From positions 62,001 through 126,000 of the forward strand of contig JANXBS010000012.1 of the NCBI GenBank assembly GCA_025060615.1: a stretch of 64,000 nucleotides of DNA. Direction: 5' to 3'. Positions within the stretch are counted from its first letter, which is position 1. Each line of letters opens with the position of its first letter. This DNA is from Anaerolineae bacterium (lineage in GTDB: Bacteria > Chloroflexota > Anaerolineae > DUEN01). This document shows, piece after piece, positions 51,205-60,027 of the stretch. The notes below the pieces were generated by a model. It was not told where the DNA came from. It worked only from the letters and a program-made list of their open reading frames with translations, and searched no databases. Both the position numbers and the translations under genes were made by a program.

Positions 51205-52890
51205 CTAAGGCACCACGCGCATCACCCGGAATGCGGTGCGGCGGGTTCGCTCGCGTATCACGATTTCCCTGACGAAACGGCGTCCCTCACGAAGGGCTAG
51301 CTCTTTGAGCGCCTGACGCCGGCCCTCAAAGATGGTATCGTCTCCTGAGCGAAACAAATACACCGTATCCGGATTTTCCAGATACGGGAGCAAACGGGCT
51401 TCGAACCCAGGATCGGGAGCGTCCAAGCGCTCGTAGCCGAATAGCTCCACCGGATTAACCCTTCCCTTGGTCAGGAAATACACCGGCGCGGCGATTCCCC
51501 AGTCCAGCGCCACGACAGGCTGTTCCGGTCGCTTGATCAAATGGCCTGCCAGGGCATAGATCGCGTCGGAATGAGTGCCATGGCCGCCGGTGAAGCGCAG
51601 CACCTGATGATAGCGTAAATCAGTGACCAGGTCGCTACCCGCCCAGGCAAACGTTAGCGCTAGCGCCAAGGCCATGCCGCGTCGTCCTGCTACCTGGACA
51701 AGTACGCCCACGGCCGAGCCAACGACGAGGAAAATGAAGGGCAAGCCGGTGGCATAATGAGTGATAAACAGGTCGGATATGGTAAACGAGCTCTGTACCA
51801 CGTAGAGGGCGACGAATAACAAGCCGCCAGCTAACGGCGCAAGCTGCCTCAGCTGTCGCTGCGGTCGCGCGGCCCAGACAATCAGCGCCGATACTAGTAG
51901 CGTGATGGCCAGCCAGGGCGCCAGTTGGTTCGAAATGGCTTCCCCTAAATACCACAAGTGTTCACTGTTCAGCAATACCCACAACTGCCAGGCGCGCCGT
52001 TCCAGATTGTGTAGGAAGTCGGCATTGTTCACGCCATAGTAGGACCGTTCCAGGTGGGCGAAAACAGAGATCAGAGTCCCGCTAGTCTGCAAGTTGAAGA
52101 CCAGCAGAGGAGCCATGCCCCCCAGCAGGCCAGCCATCCCCAACACGGGCCCTAGCATTTGGCGAAGCCAGACAAGCCCCTCCGGTGGGCTCAAAACAGT
52201 GGGCGCAACTGCAGAAACCTGACAGGCCCTTTGCATCTGACGCTGGCCGATGAATCCGATCAACGCCACCGTTAACCCCGCACCGATAACCCAAACGAAA
52301 AGCAGCTTGGCCCATAGCCCCAACCCACAGACGAGACCTAAAACGGCCCAGTCCGCTGGCCGACGGTGCCGCGCTACACGCAGCGCTAGCATGGCTGCCA
52401 TCACCGCCAGCAAAGCCGTGATGTTGGTCACAAAGATGCCCTGCCGGCTCCAGAACACAAACGAAGGATTGACAGCCAGCAACAGGGCCGTTAGGCTGGC
52501 AGCGATCGGCCCGACCTGCCGGTTCACCAGCCGGTAAACCAACACCAACGTCAGCGCGGCTATCACCACTGGCAGCAGCCGCAGCGCGACCACATTCACA
52601 CCGCCGAGGACCAGAAACGGAATCGCTAGGTAGACGTTTAAGGCACCGATGTAGTCCTGCACCATGAGGGGAAGCGTCCGTCCCGCGATTCTAACCGTTG
52701 CGCCGCGAAAAGCTTCCACGGGCAGCCCCTGCATCAGTTGCAAGGCATTCACGCCAGCTTCGCGGGCTTCATCGTAGTGCAGGCCTGGCAGGGAAAGTTG
52801 ATACAGCGCAAGCCCCAGGAAGAGGGACAACGCAATGAGCAAGGCGCCCCACTGGCTGACAACTCGCCGGAAACACTCAGGAGATGGCAT
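51205..52890 (-). CDS. GT39-type glycosyltransferase (ArnT/PMT-like)
   Basis: 561 aa with a polytopic TM core (roughly residues 14-420) and an extracytoplasmic C-terminal domain. The acidic motif HYDEAREAGVN (about residues 38-48) is the DE loop of lipid-phosphate sugar-dependent transferases. It likely moves a sugar from an undecaprenyl carrier to an envelope acceptor. ATG 52890 is 6 nt after the stop of the FecR-like gene, so they form one unit. It is convergent with the DUF2723 gene, another GT-C-like protein. Confidence 0.87.
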   Translation of the reverse strand: MPSPECFRRVVSQWGALLIALSLFLGLALYQLSLPGLHYDEAREAGVNALQLMQGLPVEAFRGATVRIAGRTLPLMVQDYIGALNVYLAIPFLVLGGVNVVALRLLPVVIAALTLVLVYRLVNRQVGPIAASLTALLLAVNPSFVFWSRQGIFVTNITALLAVMAAMLALRVARHRRPADWAVLGLVCGLGLWAKLLFVWVIGAGLTVALIGFIGQRQMQRACQVSAVAPTVLSPPEGLVWLRQMLGPVLGMAGLLGGMAPLLVFNLQTSGTLISVFAHLERSYYGVNNADFLHNLERRAWQLWVLLNSEHLWYLGEAISNQLAPWLAITLLVSALIVWAARPQRQLRQLAPLAGGLLFVALYVVQSSFTISDLFITHYATGLPFIFLVVGSAVGVLVQVAGRRGMALALALTFAWAGSDLVTDLRYHQVLRFTGGHGTHSDAIYALAGHLIKRPEQPVVALDWGIAAPVYFLTKGRVNPVELFGYERLDAPDPGFEARLLPYLENPDTVYLFRSGDDTIFEGRRQALKELALREGRRFVREIVIRERTRRTAFRVMRVVP

Positions 52891-52896
52891 GATCGC

Positions 52897-54273
52897 TCAG
52901 CGGGCAATGATCCCGATCTCGGAAACCATGCTCTGGTAGTTCCAACCGGAAGCGTAGATGCGGATAGAGTTCAGGCGGGCCGGCCTAGTATCCCGCAATA
53001 GCTCGATCAAATTGGGCGACTCATAAGGATACCAGATGTGGGGGGGGATCTTCTCACCGTTAATAATAGGCCAGTTGCTGTTGGGATCAGGGTCCCGGTA
53101 ATAGAATCCATGCACCCATTCCAGTTGCTTGCCGTAGACATCGGTGTAATTGAGCCGGACCATTACCGGAAACTCAGAACTCAGATAACCGCCGCCGGGC
53201 AACGATTGATGGATCAGCCGCACGTCCAACCGGATGCTTAGTTGCTCGAAATCGAGCACATCCTTGTTCAACGCCTGCTCGATCCAGGCTTCGGTATGGA
53301 CCCCTTCCTCGGCGCTGCGGGAGAAATAGACGGCCTTTCGCCCTCCCACTTCTACCACTTCGACCGTGGCAGGAGCTACCGTCGGAAGCTGCTGATAGGT
53401 TCCTACTTGCCAAGCAGACGTCAGCCCCTTCTCGAAATTACCATTGACTAGCAAGTTCTGCGCGGCAGGCAAGGGCTCTAAGGGGGGGACTGCCTCCTGT
53501 AGAATGGTGCGCTGACCGGGTCTTACCGTTACGGCAGCACCGCCGGAATGGGCGATGGCCTCTCCCGAGCGCGCAGTAACCTGCGTCTCTTCTCGGCTTA
53601 CCTCGATGGAAAAGCTACCCGTGGTCAGGTCTACCACCCCCTGTGGGGTGTATACGCGCACCGCTAGCGCCCGCCGGAGCGGCTGGAGATTGAGGACACG
53701 CACCCGCCCGTTATGCAGCTCCAACTCGATGCGATATGGCTCACGGCTGAGGCTGAACCGTGGGCGGTTCGCCTTGCGCACGGTGAGCTCTGTCTGACTG
53801 TACAGTTGCACGGTGCTGAGGACCCCTTCCGGCTCACTGGGCTCCTCGATGCTGAGAATGACACGAGCATCTCCCGAGCGGATGGTATCCCCTTTCTGGA
53901 TCGGACGCGTGTTTTCGACGCCAGCTGGCTCCCGCGCGCCCACAGAGAAGACCAGTGCAGTGCCTGTCCCGGCGAGCACATCTATGCGGGCCGGCACCCG
54001 CTCCACAGAATAGAGCAGATACCAACGGATCGCAAGGGGAACCGAAACCGCCAAGAAGCAGAAGATCACAAAAGCAGCGATGAGGATCGTCCAGGCCATC
54101 CGCTCCGGATTCGCCCGCCAGCCCCTGTATCCCATCCTTTGCAGGGAGCTGTCCCAGGAAGCGACAATCGTTTGGCCTGCGGGCGCAATCTCCCGGGTGG
54201 AATTCCCCACCAAGGTAGATGGCTCCGTCGCAGAAGATGCCTCTCCCGCCTGCCCGATCGGGCTGTTTACCAA
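52897..54273 (-). CDS. Membrane protein with a FecR-like periplasmic domain
   Basis: 458 aa. Cytoplasmic N terminus of about 58 residues, one TM (about 60-82), then a FecR-like beta domain (about 95-250) with IQKGDTIRSGDARVILS and VYTPQGVVDLTTGSFSIEV, and a beta-sandwich domain (NLLVNGNFEKGLTSAWQVG onward) resembling carbohydrate-binding modules. No sigma-factor gene is near, so a classic FecI/FecR role is unlikely. The TTG start at 54273 overlaps the acylphosphatase stop by 7 nt, which supports the choice, together with GGTGAGG upstream. Confidence 0.8.
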   Translation of the reverse strand: MVNSPIGQAGEASSATEPSTLVGNSTREIAPAGQTIVASWDSSLQRMGYRGWRANPERMAWTILIAAFVIFCFLAVSVPLAIRWYLLYSVERVPARIDVLAGTGTALVFSVGAREPAGVENTRPIQKGDTIRSGDARVILSIEEPSEPEGVLSTVQLYSQTELTVRKANRPRFSLSREPYRIELELHNGRVRVLNLQPLRRALAVRVYTPQGVVDLTTGSFSIEVSREETQVTARSGEAIAHSGGAAVTVRPGQRTILQEAVPPLEPLPAAQNLLVNGNFEKGLTSAWQVGTYQQLPTVAPATVEVVEVGGRKAVYFSRSAEEGVHTEAWIEQALNKDVLDFEQLSIRLDVRLIHQSLPGGGYLSSEFPVMVRLNYTDVYGKQLEWVHGFYYRDPDPNSNWPIINGEKIPPHIWYPYESPNLIELLRDTRPARLNSIRIYASGWNYQSMVSEIGIIAR

Positions 54274-54581
54274 AGCCTCACCTCGAATCCGTCATATTGA
54301 CCAGTGTAAGGTCCCCATATGGCGTGGACGCACTCAACCCGCGCAGCCGTCGGCCCTCGACGAAGTGCCTGCAAGAAATGCTCTAGGGCCGCTCGCGTGC
54401 CCTCGGCTTCCAGCTCTACGCTACCATCTCGCCGATTACGCACCCATCCACTGAGGCCGAGCCGGCGCGCCTGGCTTTGCACAAAGTATCGATACCCCAC
54501 ACCCTGTACGCGACCATAAACCTCAACGCTCACCCGGGCCTTTTCCTCTCGATCGTGAACCGGAACTCCTTCTTCGCTCAT
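54267..54581 (-). CDS. acyP: Acylphosphatase
   Basis: 104 aa. VYGRVQGVGYRYFVQSQARRLGLSGWVRNRRDGSVE is the acylphosphatase signature, with the phosphate-binding loop GRVQGVGYR (catalytic Arg) and the conserved Asn in VRN. It hydrolyses carboxyl-phosphate bonds. The first 15 residues are an extra acidic lead. ATG 54581 overlaps the radical SAM stop (ATGA) and its own stop overlaps the next gene, so three genes are tightly coupled. Confidence 0.95.
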   Translation of the reverse strand: MSEEGVPVHDREEKARVSVEVYGRVQGVGYRYFVQSQARRLGLSGWVRNRRDGSVELEAEGTRAALEHFLQALRRGPTAARVECVHAIWGPYTGQYDGFEVRLW

Positions 54582-55525
54582 CGCTTCAGCCAGGCAACTC
54601 GGAAGACGTCTACCCGCCGATCCAGACGATAGAGGCCGGCCGCGCGAGCAGCCTCTTCGGCCGCTCGCACCTCAGCAGGCTTCACCGGTCGGTGCAACGG
54701 TGGACGCGACGCCGCCCGATAAGCCGGATGGTACTGACCCATGATGTTGATGTAGGTGTGACGCGATACCTTCTCGGCCAGAAAGCGGGCGACCTCAGCC
54801 GTGCCGGCCAGGCCTTCTGGCAGGACGAGATGTCGGACCAACAGCCCACGGCGCGCCAGCCCTTGCTCGTCTATGACCAGGTCACCCACCTGACGATACA
54901 TCTCCTGAACGGCCGTCTGGTTGACCTCGGGGTACTTAGAGACCCCAGAGAGTTCGCGCGCGATGGCGGCGTCCGCGTACTTCATATCGGGCATATAGAT
55001 GTCAATCACACCATCCAGTAGGTGGAGCGCCTCCAGGGAATCGTATCCCCCGGTGTTGTATACGATCGGGATGCTCAGGCCGGCCTCCGCGGCGATGGCG
55101 ATCGCACCTAGGATCTGCGGCACCACGTGACTAGGGGAGACCAAGTTAATGTTATGACACCCCTGCGCCTGCAAATCCAACATCATAGCTGCCAGCTCTT
55201 CCTCGCTGACCTCTTGACCCTGACCTAGCTGGCTGATCTCGTAGTTCTGGCAAAAGATGCAGCGTAGGTTACACCATGAGAAGAAGATCGTACCCGAGCC
55301 GCGCCAACCACGCAGGCAATCCTCCTCACCAAAGTGAGGGAAATAGCTGGAGACGACAGCGCGCCCGCCGGTACGGCAGACACCGCGCTCCCCAGCCAGC
55401 CGGTTTACATGACAACGCCGGGCACAGCCCACGCAGTCGCGTAGCATCTCACGCGCCAGCGCCGCTCGTCGCCGCAGCTCACCAGAGGCCAACAACGCTC
55501 GATAGGAAGGCTCGTATTTTTCCAT
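54578..55525 (-). CDS. Radical SAM protein, pyruvate-formate-lyase-activase-like (PflX/AmrS group)
   Basis: 315 aa. Core cluster motif Cx3Cx2C at C85, C89, C92 (WCNLRCIFCQN). An extra N-terminal Cys set, C31, C34, C38, C50 (CVGCARRCHVNR, GVC), is typical of the PflX-like group and may hold a second metal site. YNTGGYDS and YMPDMKYAD match the SAM-binding barrel. The C-terminal tail differs from true PFL activases. No glycyl-radical enzyme is adjacent; the substrate is unknown. Coupled to acylphosphatase through ATGA. Confidence 0.9.
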   Translation of the reverse strand: MEKYEPSYRALLASGELRRRAALAREMLRDCVGCARRCHVNRLAGERGVCRTGGRAVVSSYFPHFGEEDCLRGWRGSGTIFFSWCNLRCIFCQNYEISQLGQGQEVSEEELAAMMLDLQAQGCHNINLVSPSHVVPQILGAIAIAAEAGLSIPIVYNTGGYDSLEALHLLDGVIDIYMPDMKYADAAIARELSGVSKYPEVNQTAVQEMYRQVGDLVIDEQGLARRGLLVRHLVLPEGLAGTAEVARFLAEKVSRHTYINIMGQYHPAYRAASRPPLHRPVKPAEVRAAEEAARAAGLYRLDRRVDVFRVAWLKR

Positions 55526-55539
55526 CGCTCCCCAAGCCT

Positions 55540-56124
55540 TTAAAGAAAACGCCCTTCAGGCTCATCGGGTTCCTCAGCCGGCGGATCTTGCTGCTCATCG
55601 CCAGGCTCCCCAGCCCGTTGAATCCAATCAAGCCAAAAGCGCGCATCTCGATCGTTCGGATCAGTTTCCAGCGCCCGCTGGAAGTGCGCAAAAGCCCGCT
55701 TCAAATCGCCGCGTTCTTTGTAGATCAAGCCCAGGTTGTAGTGCACGTTGGGCGCACCTGGATTTGCCTGCAAAGCCCGTTCAAAGGCGGCAATAGCTCT
55801 GTCTTGCATCTCGCGGCTGGAAAGTTCCAACCGTCCCAGATACGCCGCGGCCAAGTTAGTCCACACCATGGAGTTGTTTGGCGCCCGTTGCGAGGCCGCC
55901 TCCAGCACGGGTATCGCCTTGGAGAACCGGCCTTGCATCACGTAAGCGCCCCCTAGATTGATCGCTACATCCACGTTCTCAGGGTCGAGCGTATATGCTT
56001 CCTCCAGCGCGAGGACAGCCTCGCCGGGCCGGCGTTGATACAGCAGGCGAGCGCCTTTATTTAGCAGCTCATGAATGCGACGCGCTCGCTCTTGTTGTTT
56101 CTTTTCGTCTCCTTCTGAGATCAT
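55540..56124 (-). CDS. TPR-repeat protein
   Basis: 194 aa with about four tetratricopeptide units, for example GAYVMQGRFSKAIPVLEAASQRAPN and GLIYKERGDLKRAFAHFQRALETDP. No TM or signal peptide. The tail is acidic and Pro-rich (DPPAEEPDEPEG). ATG 56124 is preferred over GTG 56130 because AAAGAGA is 7 nt ahead. Likely a protein-protein scaffold. It is 14 nt upstream of the radical SAM gene, so it leads that operon. Confidence 0.87.
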   Translation of the reverse strand: MISEGDEKKQQERARRIHELLNKGARLLYQRRPGEAVLALEEAYTLDPENVDVAINLGGAYVMQGRFSKAIPVLEAASQRAPNNSMVWTNLAAAYLGRLELSSREMQDRAIAAFERALQANPGAPNVHYNLGLIYKERGDLKRAFAHFQRALETDPNDRDARFWLDWIQRAGEPGDEQQDPPAEEPDEPEGRFL

Positions 56125-56182
56125 CTTCACGTCTCTTTGCTGGCCAATGGAGCCAACTGCCGCTTACCATAGAGGCTGTGTG

Positions 56183-57187
56183 TTACGAATCTTGATCGTT
56201 ATCCAACGCATCCCAGAACTCTAGATCGTCTTCGTCTTCTTCTACATCCAGGCCGTATACCGGAATACTGAGCGCATCCTCTCCAAAGGCCAACTCTTCC
56301 ATGGCAGCCTCTGCAGCATCGCGAATGGCTTCTTCCTCGCTGTCCAGGTACTTGAGAAGGATACGCCGCGCCTCGCGGCCACCGATGCGCCCCAAGGCCC
56401 ATATCGCCGCCTGCCGCACCTCGGTGTCCTCGTCCTCCGCCAACACAGCTAGCATAGGCACGGAATCGCGCAGTTCCAGCTCTCCGCAAGCGCGAGCCGC
56501 CTCAAAGCGCATCTCCGGCAGCTCGCTCTTCAGCTCAGCCAACACGATGGAACGCCAATATCGGTCGGCGCTGCGCCCCATGGCGAACACCGCGCTGACC
56601 CGCATCCGCTCATCCTCGTCATAGTAAGCGTTGCGGATCACATCGCGCACACCCGCCTCGCTGGAGTAAGCGATGGCCTCCACAGCCCGTCGGCGCACCT
56701 CGAGGGATTCTTGCGGTGTGTGAATAGTGGCTAGGAGTGCCTTTTCGGCCATCATCGCCATAGGGCCGTCAATCTCTCCCAGCTCGCCCAGCAGAACGAA
56801 TCGCCCCAACGCGCTGGCTGCTGCTGCCCGCACGCTTTCGTCCGGATCCTCGCGAAGCATGCGCACAAGAGGGTGGATCAGATTCACGTTCTCGTCTTCC
56901 CATAGCCCCTCAATAGCCTGCACGCGCACGACCGGATCGGGATCCCCCAGCAGCCATCGGAAGAGCGGATTGTAGTACAGCTCGACATGCTCCTCCGCCA
57001 GTTCAACCAGATTGCGGGCAATCCATCGCCGCCGAGCAACTGGCAGTTCGCTCCAGGTGGCCTGGAAGCGTAACACCTCCTCTCGCCCTAAATCGGATAG
57101 GCTATATAAAATCGAGAGACTTGGCCGTTTTTCCGGATCGGCCAGACGGGCTAATACCGTCTGAATGTCAACTTTCGTCTTCACCCT
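56183..57187 (-). CDS. HEAT-repeat protein
   Basis: About 334 aa, nearly all HEAT-type helical repeats (for example DPDPVVRVQAIEGLWE, DPDESVRAAAASALGRF, DEDTEVRQAAIWALGRIGG) and an acidic tail (EEDEDDLEFWDALDNDQDS). The GTG at 57187 places the start at VKTKVDIQTVLARLADP, near the usual N terminus; the open frame runs up to 57274 but that part has no repeat pattern. A scaffold function is inferred. It lies between the TPR and LysM genes on the same strand. Confidence 0.82.
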   Translation of the reverse strand, partial: RVKTKVDIQTVLARLADPEKRPSLSILYSLSDLGREEVLRFQATWSELPVARRRWIARNLVELAEEHVELYYNPLFRWLLGDPDPVVRVQAIEGLWEDENVNLIHPLVRMLREDPDESVRAAAASALGRFVLLGELGEIDGPMAMMAEKALLATIHTPQESLEVRRRAVEAIAYSSEAGVRDVIRNAYYDEDERMRVSAVFAMGRSADRYWRSIVLAELKSELPEMRFEAARACGELELRDSVPMLAVLAEDEDTEVRQAAIWALGRIGGREARRILLKYLDSEEEAIRDAAEAAMEELAFGEDALSIPVYGLDVEEDEDDLEFWDALDNDQDS

Positions 57188-57267
57188 AGATACCGCCGGC
57201 GTGATGCCGGCCACCTCCTTCCGACAAACTGTTGATGCAACAGGGGGAGACTCGCCGTCGGCCCCCT

Positions 57268-58584
57268 TCACCACCAGCTAAAGCCCCAAAGAGCGCTCCG
57301 TGGGCTACGAGGGATCCTTTCGATGATCCTCCCATCCGCATCGCGACGGATCTGTTCGACTTGAACATACCACCGAAAAGCGCGTCCCATTTCTTGGGGG
57401 GCATAGGGTTGAAAGGCACCTGGCACCCGCCAGCTAGTGCCCTGCACCATATCCTCATAAAACCACTTGATCTGATCTGGAGCAATTAGATAGCCCAAGT
57501 GAACCACATACACTTCTCCAGGCTGCAGCGGGCCGACATCCTGCCAGCGCAACTCGATAAAGGCCTGGTCGCCTCCAGAGAACGGGGTGTTATCACTGGG
57601 GCTGAGGAGCTGTGGCGCCGGGTAAACCAATGCCACAGTAGGGGTTGGCGCAGAAGCAGGCGTCAGAATGGGCGTAGGCGTAGGTGTGGCCAGCGCGCTG
57701 CCCGTACGTAGGATAATCAGCCGCTGGTTCACCTGCAGCCGGCTGGCATCTCGAATGTTGTTGACACGCATCAGCTCCTCCACCGTGATCCCGAAACGGC
57801 GGGCGATGCTGCTCGGCGTGTCTCCGGGCGCCACTATGTAGACACCAGCTTCGGATGGCGCTAAGGGGGTCGGCAGCGCTTCACCTGCGCGCGGGATCAC
57901 CAGGTGCTGGCCGACCTGGAGCTGCTCCACATCCCGGATGTTGTTAGCCCGCGCGATCGCCTCCACCGTCACGCCGAAACGGCGGGCGATCACACTTAGC
58001 GTATCACCATGCTCCACTCGATAAACCACGGCTTCACTCTCAAGAGCAGCCGTTGGCGTCGCAGTGGGCGTCTCCGTGGCAGTCGGCGTGGGCGTAGGCG
58101 GCTCAACCGTAGGCGTCGGTGTCGCTTCGGGGGTGGGCGTATCGGTCGGCACGAATGGCTCAACAGCTGGCGTCAAACTGATCTCCCCGTCCGAAGCGGC
58201 TTCCAAGGGCATAGCGGGCTCCGGCGTCCTCAATGCTGAGATGGATTCGACTGTAGGGAGGATCGCGTCCATCAGAGCGGCCAGATCCGGCCCCTCAGAT
58301 ATCCTCTGGGCAAGAACAGCCCGCACCTCTCTAGAGGGGAAAATGCCCATCCACCAGGCTGTCATCAGGGCGACAATCACCGCTATGCCAACCCACCACG
58401 CTGGTGACACACCACCAGAGCGCCTTTCACGACCGCAGCGTGGGCATAAAATCAGCTCTGCTGAAGCACGATAACCACAATAACGACAACGTATCTTTCG
58501 TGACCCGGCTTGGAGCTGCGCGCCACAGGCCGGACAGAGTCTCAGCCTCCGGTGAACCTCGGCGCCGCAATAATTGCACTCCAT
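57268..58584 (-). CDS. Zinc-ribbon / LysM membrane protein
   Basis: 438 aa with an unusual layout. Residues 1-55 carry two zinc ribbons (CNYCG...CPACG and CRYCG...CPRCG). A TM helix lies at about 62-82 (AWWVGIAVIVALMTAWWMG). A Pro/Thr-rich linker (about 125-180) precedes two LysM domains (VYRVEHGDTLSVIARRFG and VYIVAPGDTPSSIARRFG) that bind N-acetylglucosamine polymers such as peptidoglycan. A C-terminal beta domain ends the protein. The zinc ribbons face the cytoplasm. ATG 58584 begins MECNYCG and is 1 nt after the RseP stop. Confidence 0.85.
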   Translation of the reverse strand: MECNYCGAEVHRRLRLCPACGAQLQAGSRKIRCRYCGYRASAELILCPRCGRERRSGGVSPAWWVGIAVIVALMTAWWMGIFPSREVRAVLAQRISEGPDLAALMDAILPTVESISALRTPEPAMPLEAASDGEISLTPAVEPFVPTDTPTPEATPTPTVEPPTPTPTATETPTATPTAALESEAVVYRVEHGDTLSVIARRFGVTVEAIARANNIRDVEQLQVGQHLVIPRAGEALPTPLAPSEAGVYIVAPGDTPSSIARRFGITVEELMRVNNIRDASRLQVNQRLIILRTGSALATPTPTPILTPASAPTPTVALVYPAPQLLSPSDNTPFSGGDQAFIELRWQDVGPLQPGEVYVVHLGYLIAPDQIKWFYEDMVQGTSWRVPGAFQPYAPQEMGRAFRWYVQVEQIRRDADGRIIERIPRSPRSALWGFSWW

Positions 58585-58585
58585 A

Positions 58586-59665
58586 TCACCGCCCTGACAC
58601 CCCCCAATCAATGGAAGGAACGCCCTTTACCAAATCTTGGTATGTGATCAGCAACATCAGAGTGAACAGCAATGCCATGCCAATCAAATGGACCATCCCT
58701 TCTTTCTCTGGGTCTATCCGCCGCCCGCGGATTATCTCCACCACGATGAATAAGAGACGGCCACCGTCCAGAGCGGGCAATGGGAGCAGATTGGTGACTG
58801 CCAGCGCAGCGCTCAGGACCGCCACAAACTGCAGGATGGGAAACGCCATGCCAGCGGCAACTGAGGCTTCGACTGCGCCGCTGGTCAATTGGGCGATCCC
58901 CACGGGACCGATCGGGCGTGCCGCTTCTGCTGGGATCAGTCCACGCAACAGCAGGATAGGCAACGAGAGGGTGATGAGGACAAAGGAGACTGTAGAGCCC
59001 AGACCGTAGACGAATGCTTGCCCCAGTGGCAGCCGCCGAATCTCGCTCGCCTGTTCGATGGAGATGCCCATCGGGCCCTCACCCGGGGGGGGAGTCACCC
59101 GGGGCGTGACGTGAATGGTCAAGATCTGGCCATCCCGGCGGATGGTCAACGCCACCGGCTGTCCGGCCTGCGCAGCCACCACTCTTGTGATATCGCTGGG
59201 GACTCTAACCGGCTCCTCTGCGATAGCCGTGATAATGTCGCCCGGCTGTAGCCCCGCCACTTCCGCAGGAGAGCCGGGAGCAACAGCCGTGATCACAGCG
59301 CCCGACGTAGGCATCGGTTGGCCCAACATGAACGAAGCCGTAAATAGCAACACGGCTAACGCAAAATTCATGCCTGGCCCTGCCAACAACACAGCCGCCC
59401 GCGCCCGCTTCGACTTAGAGGCGAAGCTGCCCGGTCCCTCACGGCCATCCTCCCCTCGCAGGCGTACAAACCCACCGAAGGGAATGGCGTTCAGCGTATA
59501 CAAGACCCCTTTATGCCGAAACAGGACCACTAGACGAGGTGGGTAACCCAGGCCAAACTCCTCAACGATGATCCCTTGACGCCTGGCTACAATGAAATGA
59601 CCAAACTCGTGAGCCAATACTAGCACGCTGAGAACAATAAAAAACGCAATCGCGGTAATCCACAT
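58586..59665 (-). CDS. rseP: RIP metalloprotease RseP (site-2 protease)
   Basis: 359-aa intramembrane zinc protease. TM1 contains HEFGH (residues 19-23); a PDZ domain (PGSPAEVAGLQPGDIITAI) is near 130-200; the third metal ligand lies in NLLPLPALDGGRL. It cleaves anti-sigma or other membrane proteins after a first cut. ATG 59665 follows GGGGAG by about 6 nt. A probable promoter is at 59726-59754. No dxr or bamA homologues, its usual neighbours, are in the window; the next gene encodes the zinc-ribbon/LysM protein. Confidence 0.95.
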   Translation of the reverse strand: MWITAIAFFIVLSVLVLAHEFGHFIVARRQGIIVEEFGLGYPPRLVVLFRHKGVLYTLNAIPFGGFVRLRGEDGREGPGSFASKSKRARAAVLLAGPGMNFALAVLLFTASFMLGQPMPTSGAVITAVAPGSPAEVAGLQPGDIITAIAEEPVRVPSDITRVVAAQAGQPVALTIRRDGQILTIHVTPRVTPPPGEGPMGISIEQASEIRRLPLGQAFVYGLGSTVSFVLITLSLPILLLRGLIPAEAARPIGPVGIAQLTSGAVEASVAAGMAFPILQFVAVLSAALAVTNLLPLPALDGGRLLFIVVEIIRGRRIDPEKEGMVHLIGMALLFTLMLLITYQDLVKGVPSIDWGVSGR

Positions 59666-60027
59666 GTTCACTCCCCGTGTCTAACCATCCTTCGAACAGA
59701 CTCCGATCAGGTGTCTGTATACTTAATCGTATCTTTGAGGAAAGGCATATTCAACGGAAGACGTAGGGGGAACCCTCTCTGAGAAAACCTTCTCGCAGCC
59801 TTTGTCCACCCTCTCCTGGCCTAGCTAGCCCTCCCAGTAGGCCAGGAAAGGCAAGTAAAAAAGCTGTTTAAAAGCCTTTCCGAAGGACCTCCTCGTTTTT
59901 TTCCATCACGCCCAGGCGCAATAGTACCTATATAGCTATGTCCCTTCCGTCGGAGATTATACCCGGTTTCATAGGGGGTGGCAAGGCCAGGCACCAGTTT
60001 ATGGACTTTTGGCTTAACCAGGTTAGC
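59666..60027. other. Intergenic region, 362 bp, with a repeat copy
   Basis: Contains the rseP promoter at its left, then an inverted repeat CCTGGCC...GGCCAGG (59815-59845) and a core TCCGAAGGACC (59879-59889) shared with the 33.8-kb element, followed by a run of seven T. No coding frame or RNA gene was recognised. The T run after a short imperfect stem might end plus-strand transcripts, but no plus-strand gene is nearby. Confidence 0.5.
59726..59754 (-). promoter_or_regulatory. Probable promoter of rseP
   Basis: Minus strand TTGAAT (59749-59754), 17-bp spacer, TACGAT (59726-59731), 61 bp before the start codon. Each hexamer matches consensus at 4 of 6 positions. Confidence 0.45.
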
